A stretch of DNA of 64,000 nt from an uncultured Rubritalea sp. Lineage in GTDB: Bacteria > Verrucomicrobiota > Verrucomicrobiia > Verrucomicrobiales > Akkermansiaceae. The translations under genes were made by a program, and so were the position numbers. This document shows positions 24,444 to 33,800 of this stretch, in pieces. The stretch spans positions 62,001 to 126,000 of the forward strand of contig CALJOJ010000007.1 of NCBI GenBank assembly GCA_937981665.1. The letters run 5' to 3'. The notes under the pieces were generated by a model, which was given only the letters and a program-made list of their open reading frames with translations, had not been told where the DNA came from and did no database searches. Within the stretch, counting starts at the first letter, position 1. Each line of letters starts with the position of its first letter.

Positions 24444-25429
24444 TTTGTCAATTTAGCCACTCTCGTCACTCTGTTAGAATTTCGCCCAGTAAACATAAAG
24501 TACACCGCTAGTAAGAACCACCCCATATATCCTACCCAGTACTTAAGCTCAACAGGATGAGGATCAGCTGACCAAAATCCTTCAACTATCGCCGCGATAA
24601 ACGTCAGCACACAAGCACCGACAATCAATGGCATTCCCTCTTTCCCACTTACCATCAGAGCTTTCCCGCGGGACAACTGTCCAGGTCTTATCATCGCCAA
24701 CCCTATCTTCATCCCAGCCATAGCTGCCACGATCATCCCTAACAGCTCATACGGAGCATGGCTCGAAACAAAGCTTAACAAACGCTCAGGAGATCCCTCA
24801 TTTATCACATATCCAAGAGCAGCGCCCATCTGTAGACCATTAGAAAAAATCAAAAACAAGCTCCCCACACCCGCAAGTGCTCCACCTGCAATAATCAATA
24901 AATCAATTCCTATATTATTGTTCACGTAGTGGCCGAACATCATAAAATTAGAGCCAAATTCATCCCGCATCGTTCCCGTGCTACCTTTACCATACCACTC
25001 ATCCATATTCGCCCTTTGGCCCTCACCTAGTAGACTGTAAACCCACTCTGGATCATGCTGATAGCTCAGGTAAATAGCAAAAAATGGCACTAAGAAAAAT
25101 AACCAACACACCACAAGTAACCTCCATTCACGACGCATCGCCTGCGGAAACCCTTCTACAAAAAAGTGCAGCATCTTCTCGCGCACCCCACTATCAGACT
25201 TCGCCACGATGTTATGCCCTCGAGTCACTTGATGGTTCAGGTACTCGCACATCCTATTACCATATAGTCTATATCTAGCTAGTGAGAGATCGAGACAGCG
25301 CGCACGCACTTCACTAGGCACCTTAGCCACATCTACGAGCTTAGGATCACCTTTCTCTAAGAGATCAAGGGTAACATCAAACTTCCGCCATTCCTCAGTA
25401 TTTTTCGCTTCAAAATCTTGTTCTTTCAT
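24440..25429 (-). CDS. SpoIIM-family (stage II sporulation protein M-like) membrane protein
   Basis: A 329-residue protein: a charged N-terminal helix region (1-90) with an RCLDLSLARYRLYG-type pattern, then FPQAMRREWR leading into about five transmembrane helices, and GAALGYVINEG and LSFVSSHAPYELLGM matching the SpoIIM core. In non-sporulating bacteria this family occurs in MoxR/DUF58/RDD operons and is presumed to be an envelope protein; no sporulation is implied. Four-base overlap with the downstream DUF4129 gene and seven bases after the RDD gene. Confidence 0.87.
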   Translation of the reverse strand: MKEQDFEAKNTEEWRKFDVTLDLLEKGDPKLVDVAKVPSEVRARCLDLSLARYRLYGNRMCEYLNHQVTRGHNIVAKSDSGVREKMLHFFVEGFPQAMRREWRLLVVCWLFFLVPFFAIYLSYQHDPEWVYSLLGEGQRANMDEWYGKGSTGTMRDEFGSNFMMFGHYVNNNIGIDLLIIAGGALAGVGSLFLIFSNGLQMGAALGYVINEGSPERLLSFVSSHAPYELLGMIVAAMAGMKIGLAMIRPGQLSRGKALMVSGKEGMPLIVGACVLTFIAAIVEGFWSADPHPVELKYWVGYMGWFLLAVYFMFTGRNSNRVTRVAKLTK

Positions 25430-25436
25430 CTCAGCT

Positions 25437-26195
25437 CTATCTCTTCTCCTTGATCCATTTCGCCATCCCTAACAGCCTGCTCATGCCAGCCATTCCTTCT
25501 TTCTGAGTCATTACAGTAACGTGATCTGAAAGCTCTATTCTTCGAGCCTCACTCCACATCCCCGCACGATGGTAATAATCTACAAGCGCAGCCTGCTCAT
25601 CTTTTGCCAGCGCCACTGTCGGAGCCACCATATTCACCTGCGGTTCCTGACCGGTCATCTGTAGTTCCGGCTCGGTATAAACCACGATCGTATTCGCCAC
25701 TAAGTCACCGATCCTCTGAAACTTCTTCGTCATCAGACAACTAAAAAAACCTAACCCAAAACTACCTATCAGAAATCCTGCAGAAGTCGTAGGAATCCCT
25801 GGCAGCATATCTACCAGTCTTAAAATATTTCTAACAAATGCCTGTCCGCGCGTGATATTATTTCCAGATCTATCTATCACTCGCAGCCCCACCGTCCGCT
25901 TACCAATCGTCGCACCACGCTTACCAGACTCAAAATAATAGAAATATCCCCAAGAGACAAAGAAGGTAACTATGAGCATGATGCCCCCCACCACATTTGA
26001 CAGATCAAGATTAGCGATCGCAAAAATCCCCATGATAAAGCTGAACATCACCATCGCACCAAAAATAATCAAGGTATCTAACAGTAATGCCAGAGCCCTA
26101 GGAAAGGGCCCTGCTATTCTGAGATGGATCTCGACACCTTCCCCAAGCTCGACACTTTGACGGGTATCCAAAATATTTAATTCACTTTTTGGCAT
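25437..26195 (-). CDS. RDD-family membrane protein
   Basis: A 252-residue protein that begins the operon. The RDD domain (about 24-165) shows the arginine of the first helix (GPFPRALALLLDTLII), three membrane segments and the GKRGATIGKRTVGLRVIDRSG loop. A soluble ~80-residue C-terminal tail follows. RDD proteins are small integral membrane proteins of poorly defined function, some linked to ion or osmotic stress. Divergent from lipB, with 109 bases between, which must contain the operon promoter. Confidence 0.88.
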   Translation of the reverse strand: MPKSELNILDTRQSVELGEGVEIHLRIAGPFPRALALLLDTLIIFGAMVMFSFIMGIFAIANLDLSNVVGGIMLIVTFFVSWGYFYYFESGKRGATIGKRTVGLRVIDRSGNNITRGQAFVRNILRLVDMLPGIPTTSAGFLIGSFGLGFFSCLMTKKFQRIGDLVANTIVVYTEPELQMTGQEPQVNMVAPTVALAKDEQAALVDYYHRAGMWSEARRIELSDHVTVMTQKEGMAGMSRLLGMAKWIKEKR

Positions 26196-26304
26196 TTAAC
26201 TAATACAAAAGATACCGCCCATAGAAAGAACGTAAAGTATAATTCATACTTATTATCCTCATTTCCAGATTGCCATCTGTTCTCTTAGATACCAACCTAC
26301 CACC

Positions 26305-26943
26305 ATGAAGCTCAAGACAGAATGGCTAGGAAATAAAGTCACCTACGATGATGCATTAACCATCCAAGCAGCCAAGCTGCAACAAGTACTCGCTGGCTCT
26401 GCACCTGATACATTCTACACTTTAGAGCACGCGCCCATCTACACCATTGGCCGCACCAAGGATAAGAGCTCGCTGTTAGATTCTGATTCTCTCCCACACC
26501 CACAGTTAGAAACTAACCGTGGAGGGCAAGCCACCTATCACGGTCCTGGCCAGCTAGTAGGCTACAGCATCGTAGACCTCAGAAATCTAGGTAAAGACCT
26601 GCACACATTTATTCACTCTATCGAAAGTGCGCTCGTGCTCACCTGCCAAGAATTCGGGGTCAATGCCTCAGTCAAAGACGGTCTAACTGGTGTATGGGTC
26701 GGCGAGAAAAAACTAGCCTCCATCGGTGTCGGCGTTAGGAAATGGATCTCCATGCACGGCTTCGCTATCAATATAACCAAAGAGTCACTTAGTGGCTTCA
26801 GTCACATTACCCCCTGCGGCATTTCCGGCGTCAGCATGACCACGCTAAATGATGAAATGGAAGCAAACACCACACCACAAGAGTTTGGCACTGCCCTCAC
26901 CCCTCATCTCGAAAGCGAATTTTCCAAACTCGTGACAGTCTAG
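26305..26943 (+). CDS. lipB: Octanoyltransferase (lipoyl/octanoyl-ACP:protein transferase)
   Basis: Transfers octanoate from acyl carrier protein to lipoyl domains, the first step of protein lipoylation. Family motifs are complete: YTIGR (46-50), NRGGQATYHGPGQLVGY (71-87, with H79), the catalytic lysine K136 in EKKLASIGV, and the catalytic cysteine C171 in TPCGISGVSMTTL. Length (212) is typical. lipA, the usual partner, is not in the window. Confidence 0.96.
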   Translation: MKLKTEWLGNKVTYDDALTIQAAKLQQVLAGSAPDTFYTLEHAPIYTIGRTKDKSSLLDSDSLPHPQLETNRGGQATYHGPGQLVGYSIVDLRNLGKDLHTFIHSIESALVLTCQEFGVNASVKDGLTGVWVGEKKLASIGVGVRKWISMHGFAINITKESLSGFSHITPCGISGVSMTTLNDEMEANTTPQEFGTALTPHLESEFSKLVTV

Positions 26944-26958
26944 TCTAGGCACTTCTCC

Positions 26959-26987
26959 TTGACATACCTAACACTTGGGTGAATATA
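26959..26987 (+). promoter_or_regulatory. Possible sigma-70-type promoter before the metallopeptidase gene
   Basis: TTGACA (26959-26964), a 17-base spacer and AATATA (26982-26987). The -35 is perfect and the -10 is weak. The predicted start falls at the ATG (26993), which would give a leaderless or nearly leaderless mRNA. Confidence 0.35.
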
Positions 26988-26992
26988 TCATC

Positions 26993-28063
26993 ATGCTAAC
27001 GTCTACTTTCAACCGTCATATCCGTTACAGCCTTGGCGCACTCACCATCAGCTCCCTAGCTCTGACATCGTCCGCGAAAGAGACCATCACAGCCCAAGAA
27101 GTCAGTCGCGCTTCTAAGGCGAGCATTACCGAAAAATTCCCTACAAAAGACAACTTTGATGCTCAGTGGCCAAAGCTCGTAAAAAGCTCCGCACCAGAGA
27201 TCACCATCGTTAAAGAAGACAAAGAAAAGAGCAACTTTATTTATCACAGCACGAACTATGAATTTGTGTGTAACGTGCAGCTCTCTAAAAACGTGCTGAA
27301 GAAATTCTCAACCCTCTTCGAAGCCACTCGTAACTACTGTAAAGAGATCCCCCTCTCTATGGTTAAGGCGCACATACCAGATGAGACGGTTAGGTTCCGC
27401 ATCCTTCTCTTTGATACAGAAGCCGCGTACTATCAGAACGGTGGACTACAAGGTTCTGCTGGATTTTTCAACCCTAATTCAGGTGAAATCCTCATCCCTC
27501 TAACAAGTCTAGGTGTCAAAAAATTAGGCAGCAGCTACGCATACGACTACAAAAGCACGAATAAAACACTCCCTCACGAAATCGCCCATCAGCTCACCAA
27601 CACCGAGTACTTTAGACCAGGTGCAATGGGATGGTTCTCCGAAGGACTCGCCGAGTACATCGCCATTACAGACTACCGTTCAGGTAAATTTATGGTCAGC
27701 GGTAACCGAACTGACATCGTCAAATACGTCACAGAAGTCTCTAAAAAAGATAACCGAGGCCGCATGCTAGGTGATGAAATCACCGCCCCTGATCTCAAAA
27801 AATTCATGCTCATGGACTACAGTGATTTCCGTCAAAATGGAAATTTCAACTACGGCTTCAGCGCCCTTCTCACCTACTACTTCATCCACATGGACGGCGA
27901 AGGCAAGCGTAAGAACCTCAACAAATTCCTCACCGCCCTCAATGAAGGCAAACAAGGCGAAGAAGCACTCAACGAACTCCTCGCCGGCAGAACCTTCGAT
28001 GAACTCGAAAAAGAAATCTCCAAAGCCTGGAAATCTCGCCGAGTGGAAATCACGTTCAAATAG
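26993..28063 (+). CDS. Secreted HExxH zinc metallopeptidase-like protein (DUF1570-like)
   Basis: A 356-residue exported protein with a signal peptide ending near TSSA-K. The gluzincin-type motif HEIAH (H195, E196, H199 counted from the ATG at 26993) is followed 18 residues on by the third-ligand motif WFSEGLAEYIA (E217). Around it lie RFRILLFDTEAAY and GFFNPNSGEILIPL, a pattern typical of DUF1570/peptidase MA-like proteins of Planctomycetes and Verrucomicrobia. An in-frame TTG at 26975 exists, but the ATG gives the better signal peptide. Six bases before the HupE-like gene, so co-transcription is likely. Substrate unknown. Confidence 0.78.
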   Translation: MLTSTFNRHIRYSLGALTISSLALTSSAKETITAQEVSRASKASITEKFPTKDNFDAQWPKLVKSSAPEITIVKEDKEKSNFIYHSTNYEFVCNVQLSKNVLKKFSTLFEATRNYCKEIPLSMVKAHIPDETVRFRILLFDTEAAYYQNGGLQGSAGFFNPNSGEILIPLTSLGVKKLGSSYAYDYKSTNKTLPHEIAHQLTNTEYFRPGAMGWFSEGLAEYIAITDYRSGKFMVSGNRTDIVKYVTEVSKKDNRGRMLGDEITAPDLKKFMLMDYSDFRQNGNFNYGFSALLTYYFIHMDGEGKRKNLNKFLTALNEGKQGEEALNELLAGRTFDELEKEISKAWKSRRVEITFK

Positions 28064-28069
28064 GTATTC

Positions 28070-29212
28070 TTGAGCTCACTGATCACAGGCAAGTCATCAC
28101 CCTACTTAAAAGCATTGCTTTTAGCCTTTTTCTGCGTCCTCACTCTCACCTTAAAAGCCCACCAAGTAGAGCAATTTTACGCGGATTACTCGGAATCCAC
28201 CAACACCATCATCATCCAGTTCGATGTCGCCTATGCCATCCCAGAAACTCGTGACAACCCCTCCACATCACAGCCAAAACGTACTTGGCTGTTAGAGCTA
28301 CCCCCAGAACAACACGCATCTCTCAGAGCCGAAGCTGAACACTATCTGCGAGGCTACCTAGAACTACATTCTGGAACTAATAAAATACACTTCGACATCA
28401 GTTTCCCAGATTTTGATTCATCGCCCCCTCACTTCATCAACCTTCTCAATCAAGGTGCCTACTACAGAATCAAACTCAGCCCAAGAGAACAAAGCACTGA
28501 AGCAATAAAACCTCGCATCATCCACCCCGAATCACCAAACCTACTTCTCGCACAGATCTCTGGAGACACAATCAGCTACACCACTATCAATGCACCCAGC
28601 CAATACACACCTGCTGAAGCAACCACCTCACCTAACTCTACTCCCCACTCATCTACCATCAGCCTAGGCTTCAGACACGTTATCCCTGACGGCCTCGACC
28701 ACATCCTTTTCATCATCGGCATCTGCCTAACAGCCAGCACCCTCCGACAGCTACTATGGCTATCAATCAGCTTCACCATCGCTCATGCCATCAGCATGGC
28801 GCTCATTATTTCTGGCGTCCTCCCCATTTATAACTACTCCGGCTCAGCCTACATCGAGCCGCTCATCGCTCTCAGCATTGCCTTTATCGCAGCTGAAGTC
28901 ATCATCCAGAAAACCAATCTCAAATACCGCTACCTCATCATCGCCATCTTCGGGCTCATTCATGGCTGCGGCTTCGCCGGCAGCCTAGGAAGTTCCCTTC
29001 AGTCTCTAGACTCAGATAACTGGATCACCTCATTAGTCATCGCCAATATCGGCATCGAATTAGCTCAAGCACTCTTAGTCGTTACTTCATACGTACTTCT
29101 CCACTCCCTTAGAAAAGTCACCTACCTTAAGCTCTATGAACAACTCACCAAAGCTACCGCATTGAGCATCATGATCACAGGCCTCATCTGGTTCTTTCAG
29201 AGGCTCCATTAA
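28070..29212 (+). CDS. HupE/UreJ-like membrane protein with exported N-terminal domain
   Basis: A 380-residue protein. A signal peptide or first membrane segment (about 12-30, ending in LKAHQ) precedes an extracytoplasmic beta-rich domain to about residue 200. Six hydrophobic helices then carry the HupE/UreJ_2 motifs: [41 protein letters not shown], and LIHGCGFAG. Histidine and acidic residues in these helices suggest metal (nickel/cobalt) binding as in HupE/UreJ, but no hydrogenase or urease gene is present. Start: TTG at 28070 is the only start in reach after the upstream stop that leaves a full signal peptide. Confidence 0.8.
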   Translation: MSSLITGKSSPYLKALLLAFFCVLTLTLKAHQVEQFYADYSESTNTIIIQFDVAYAIPETRDNPSTSQPKRTWLLELPPEQHASLRAEAEHYLRGYLELHSGTNKIHFDISFPDFDSSPPHFINLLNQGAYYRIKLSPREQSTEAIKPRIIHPESPNLLLAQISGDTISYTTINAPSQYTPAEATTSPNSTPHSSTISLGFRHVIPDGLDHILFIIGICLTASTLRQLLWLSISFTIAHAISMALIISGVLPIYNYSGSAYIEPLIALSIAFIAAEVIIQKTNLKYRYLIIAIFGLIHGCGFAGSLGSSLQSLDSDNWITSLVIANIGIELAQALLVVTSYVLLHSLRKVTYLKLYEQLTKATALSIMITGLIWFFQRLH

Positions 29213-29264
29213 ACTAGGTGAAAATTCTAATGACAAACGTGCAGAATTGGTAAAAGATATAAGC

Positions 29265-29750
29265 ATGCGCACGGCAGTTTATGCAGGGTCATTTGACCCA
29301 CCTACGAACGGACACCTCTGGATGATAGAACAAGGACTCAAACTCTTTGATCACCTGTATGTAGCTATTGGTTCTAACCCAGCGAAGACTTACACTTTCA
29401 CTGTAGGTGAACGACTCAAGATGCTACGTGATAGCCTACCATCATGTGAACGGCTCACTATCTCACATTTCAATAATCGCTACTTGGTGAACTATGCTCG
29501 CTCAGTGGATGCAAGCTACATCCTCCGTGGTATCCGCTCACCTAATGATTACGAATACGAGCGTGGCATGCGCCATATCAATGCTGACATGGCTCCTGAG
29601 ATCATCACTTCATTTCTCATGCCTCCACGTGATATCACTGAACTATCTTCTAGCATGATCAAGGGACTCATCGGTCCAGATGGCTGGGAAGACATGGTCC
29701 GTCGCTATGTACCCGAACCAGTTTTCAAAGAACTTGAGAAAAAATGTTAA
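29265..29750 (+). CDS. coaD: Phosphopantetheine adenylyltransferase
   Basis: Penultimate step of coenzyme A synthesis. The start at 29265 gives [19 protein letters not shown], the canonical N-terminus with the T/HxGH nucleotidyltransferase motif. [12 protein letters not shown] (about 88-99) and the C-terminal motif [10 protein letters not shown] (about 128-137, ISSS in the family) are intact. 161 residues, the normal length. An upstream in-frame TTG (29247) would add six residues before the conserved start and is less likely. Confidence 0.95.
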   Translation: MRTAVYAGSFDPPTNGHLWMIEQGLKLFDHLYVAIGSNPAKTYTFTVGERLKMLRDSLPSCERLTISHFNNRYLVNYARSVDASYILRGIRSPNDYEYERGMRHINADMAPEIITSFLMPPRDITELSSSMIKGLIGPDGWEDMVRRYVPEPVFKELEKKC

Positions 29751-29804
29751 GCGAAAACCTCATCGCAACTCGCTAACTTAATAACCTAATACAACATTTC
29801 CCAC

Positions 29805-30788
29805 ATGAATCACGAAGAGCTCGCTGAAATAGTACAACAGAAACACACTTGGACTAAATCTCTCAAAGCCGAAATAGCCAACGTCCTCGTCGGTCAGGAA
29901 GAGCTCGTTGACCGCCTTACTGTAGGTCTACTCTGCAGTGGTCACATCATTCTAGAAGGTGTCCCTGGGCTGGCGAAAACATTAGCGATCAACTCATTAG
30001 CAGGCTGCCTCGATACAGGATTTTCTAGAATCCAGTTCACCCCAGACCTTCTCCCAGCTGATCTGTTAGGCACGATGATTTATAATCCACAAGAGATGAG
30101 TTTCAGCACAAAAAAGGGACCCATCTTTAGTAATCTCATCTTAGCAGACGAAATAAACCGAGCACCAGCCAAAGTGCAATCAGCTCTCCTGGAAGCGATG
30201 CAGGAAAAGCAGGTAACCATTGGCGACACCACATACGCTCTACCTGATCCATTTCTAGTACTTGCTACCCAGAACCCTATTGACCAAGAAGGAACCTATC
30301 AGCTCCCAGAAGCACAGCTCGACCGATTCCTCCTTAAAGTCCACGTGGACTACCCGACCAAGCAAGAAGAGCTAGAAATACTCAACCGCATGGCAACCTC
30401 CGCTAAGATAGCTACCACCAAGAAGATCATCTCTATTGAAGAAGTCCAAGCATCACGCGACATCGTCAACGAAATCTACATTGATGATGCAATCAAGAAC
30501 TACATCGTAGAGCTTGTCCATAGCACGCGCCGCCCAGGAAAAACAGATCCAAGCCTAGCTCCACTCATCCGCGCAGGCGCATCACCACGTGCGACTATTA
30601 ATCTTGCACTTGCATCAAAAGCAAAAGCCTTCATAGCTGGCAGATCCTTCGTCACTCCACAGGATGTGAAGGATTTAGCTCCTGATGTATTCCGTCACAG
30701 AATCATACTAAGCTATGAGGCTGAGGCTGAAAACATCTCTACAGATGAAATCATCCAGCGCATCTTACAACGCGTCATCGTACCATAA
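29805..30788 (+). CDS. MoxR-family AAA+ ATPase (second copy)
   Basis: A 327-residue AAA_3 ATPase: VGQEELVDRL, Walker A EGVPGLAKT, FTPDLLPADLLGT, Walker B LADEINRAPAKVQ, and the LATQNPIDQEGTYQLPEAQLDRFLLK block. Closely related to the MoxR of the DUF58 operon but without the ~35-residue N-terminal extension and with no DUF58 or VWA partner alongside. The next gene is the large AsmA-like protein (89 bases later). The DUF58 partner may lie elsewhere, or the ATPase may serve a different client. Confidence 0.93.
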   Translation: MNHEELAEIVQQKHTWTKSLKAEIANVLVGQEELVDRLTVGLLCSGHIILEGVPGLAKTLAINSLAGCLDTGFSRIQFTPDLLPADLLGTMIYNPQEMSFSTKKGPIFSNLILADEINRAPAKVQSALLEAMQEKQVTIGDTTYALPDPFLVLATQNPIDQEGTYQLPEAQLDRFLLKVHVDYPTKQEELEILNRMATSAKIATTKKIISIEEVQASRDIVNEIYIDDAIKNYIVELVHSTRRPGKTDPSLAPLIRAGASPRATINLALASKAKAFIAGRSFVTPQDVKDLAPDVFRHRIILSYEAEAENISTDEIIQRILQRVIVP

Positions 30789-30812
30789 GAGGCAGAGTAT
30801 CGCCTACTCACT

Positions 30813-30833
30813 TTCTATTGCATTGCAATAGAA
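30813..30833. repeat. Perfect 21-bp palindrome between moxR and the AsmA-like gene
   Basis: TTCTATTGCA-T-TGCAATAGAA. No T-run follows on either strand, so a terminator is unlikely. Position 45 bases before the ATG of the next gene suits an operator or a leader hairpin. Confidence 0.55.
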
Positions 30834-30877
30834 CAGATAGATGGTAAACTTACCCTAAGTTAACCTCAATCATTTAC

Positions 30878-33800
30878 ATGCTATTTCGCCGTATCATCAG
30901 CAGACTACACATCACCCTAACGATCTTGCTTTTTTTCGGTGTATTGTCAGTCATCGGTGGTCTCTTATATCTCAATAGCACGGGACTCAATAAAGATATC
31001 TGTAAACACATCTCTAGTGAGCTTGAAGAACGCGGAGTCTATGTGGAGTTCGATTGTCTCAAATATCACCTAAGTGATGGTCTAGTAGCTAAAAATGTCC
31101 AGTTGTTCGATAATGAAAGCCGCGATAAGAAACTAGCTACACTCCCCGAAGTATGTATTAACTTAGACAAAACAAAACTTCTCCGAGGTATCCGTAAAAT
31201 CAATAGCCTTTCGCTGACGAATACAGATATAGAAATCCCTATTAATCCCGAAGACCCAAACTCACCACGAATTTCGATCAAGAACATCAATGGTGATATC
31301 AAAATCTCTAACAATGATTCCATTTCATCGAGTAAACTGACCGCTCAGTACATGGGAGTAGACATCACACTCGCAGGCAATCTCTGGCAAGAAACCAATA
31401 ATGATGATCAAGAAGAGTCCCCTGAAGATCTAGCTAAACAACGAGCCCTAGCTTACCAGAATTTCCTAACATATATCAACCGCTGGCAATGGGATCCATC
31501 CACGCCCCCCAAGCTCAACCTCTTCTTAGAAGGCGACATCAGCTCACCACAGAAGATCAAACTAGAGTATACCCTGGATGCACCTGCTGTTACTTATCAA
31601 GGATACGCACTACATGATATCAAGTCTAATGGAAACCTTACCCATAAACTCATCACAGTCGATGAAATGGAGTTTTCTAACAATAATAAAAAAACCTCGA
31701 TCAGCATGGACTACGACTTCACTCTTCGAGACGGTAGATTTGACATCGACACAAACATCCAAATACAGCAGTTTTTCTCCGCCTTCTTCGAGCGTGAACT
31801 TTTCAAAGGCTTTAACATCTTAGGAGATTCGCAAATCAAATCTAAAGGATATTTCAAACTCCCAGATTTAGCCACTGCGCGTAGCTTTAGCACCATGCTT
31901 CCCGCATTCATCCAGCCAGCTCCAGCCAAGATACAGCTTGAAGCTATGGGTAGTGCTAAGCTTACATCCTTTGAGTACCTCTGCACTAAGTTTGACTCTT
32001 TCTGCTCAGATTTCTCATGGAACAATGGCGACGTTTACCTAGATCGTCTACTTGTTAAAAACCCCACCGGATTCCTCAAAGGCAGACTACTTTATAAAAA
32101 ACAACTGATCACATACGACACTGAAACCACATTCAGTAAAGATACTTTTACCCCCTTCATCAAAGCTGGTGGAAAAATAGACCAAGCACTCAAGCAAGTA
32201 AAGTTAGCTCCTGACTCCAATCTACTCTTCAAGTCTACTGGAAAGATAAACACTAAGGACATCACGGACTGGGTCTCAGATGGTGAACTCTATCTCACTA
32301 ATATCCAGTATCAGGACTTCAACGTAGCATCATTCAATAGCAAATTTCACTGGGAAGACTGCGCACTAAAAGGTAATATCACCATCAGTAATAGTAGCTA
32401 CAATGACTTAAAAGTGAATTCACTAGATAGTAGATTCGAATGGGTTAATAATGAACTAACAGGAACGGCTGTCGTAAAGAATGCTTCCTACAAAAATCTC
32501 ACAGTGCCTACGATAAACAGTGAGTTCCAGTGGGCAGACAACAAACTCAACTGCACAGCCACACTGAAAAACACAAAATACCAAGATCTCGCTATCGCCT
32601 CACTCAACAGTAAATTTCAATGGGAAAATAATACATTGACCGGTAATGCCACGCTAAAAGACACAAAGTTCAAAGAATTCTCATTCAAACAATTAGATTC
32701 ATCAATCAGCTGGAAAGATGGTTCCTTAAACAGTATGGTTAATCTCACCAAACCAGTGATTAAATCTGCAGAGTTCACATCTCTCAAAGCCTCTGTGCAA
32801 TACAAAGATAAACAGATATACATATCTGACATTCTCGCCAGACACCCTACTGGTAATCTCTCAGGCAGTTTGCACACTGCCGATAAATACTGCCATTATG
32901 ATCTAATCTCCACGGTAGATCCGTATCTCTACCTCCCATTTCTCAAGAACGAAGACACCAAAAGTTTCTTAAAGAAAATCAAGCTAAACGATCAGTCAAA
33001 ATACTATATAACAGCTAAAGGTCAGCTCAATAAAACAGACATTACTGATTTCCACGCTGAAGGATCTGCCACATTCAACGGTCTTACACTCAACGGAGTA
33101 GCCTTAGATTCCGTTAGAAGTGATTACCGTCTAAACCACGCGGGAATGCTTATGGAAAGTGGCCGCGTCGTATTTGATTACTCAAACTACACTCTCCACA
33201 AGCTCTTCAAAGGACAACCTAAAGGTGAAGCTACTATCGCTAGTTGCTACATTGATAATAAAGCTAAAACCGTTTCTTTAGATGGAATAAAAGCCAGAAG
33301 TTTCCCCGCCCCTACCGCACGTATGTTCCATGATGAAATAGCAGATCACTTAGAAGAATATCAGTTTTACCAACCACCCACCATCACCGCATCTGGTGTA
33401 TTTGACCTCATTGATAGACCGATCAAAGACCAAAAGCTAAATTTCAAAGCCCAACTCTCATGCCCAGATTTCAATGTTAGATACATGGTTCTCGACGGTA
33501 ATCTTCTACTAAGGAATTTTTCTGCAAATATCGACATCATCAAGAATCAAGTAAACGTCAAAAAAATACGTAGCCAGATCTTTGATAACGGCATCGTCCA
33601 AGGCAACCTCTTCTTTACCATACCAGATAAAGGTGATGCATACTGCCATGGTAATATAAACTGGAACAATATCGATTTTAGGAAGGTCGGCATCACTTAT
33701 AGCTTTGATGAAATACCAAGAGGAAAACTCAGAGGAAACGTACAGTTCTCAGGCCGAGGTGACGATATTTCCAGCTACAATACAGCGCCGAACACCATGG

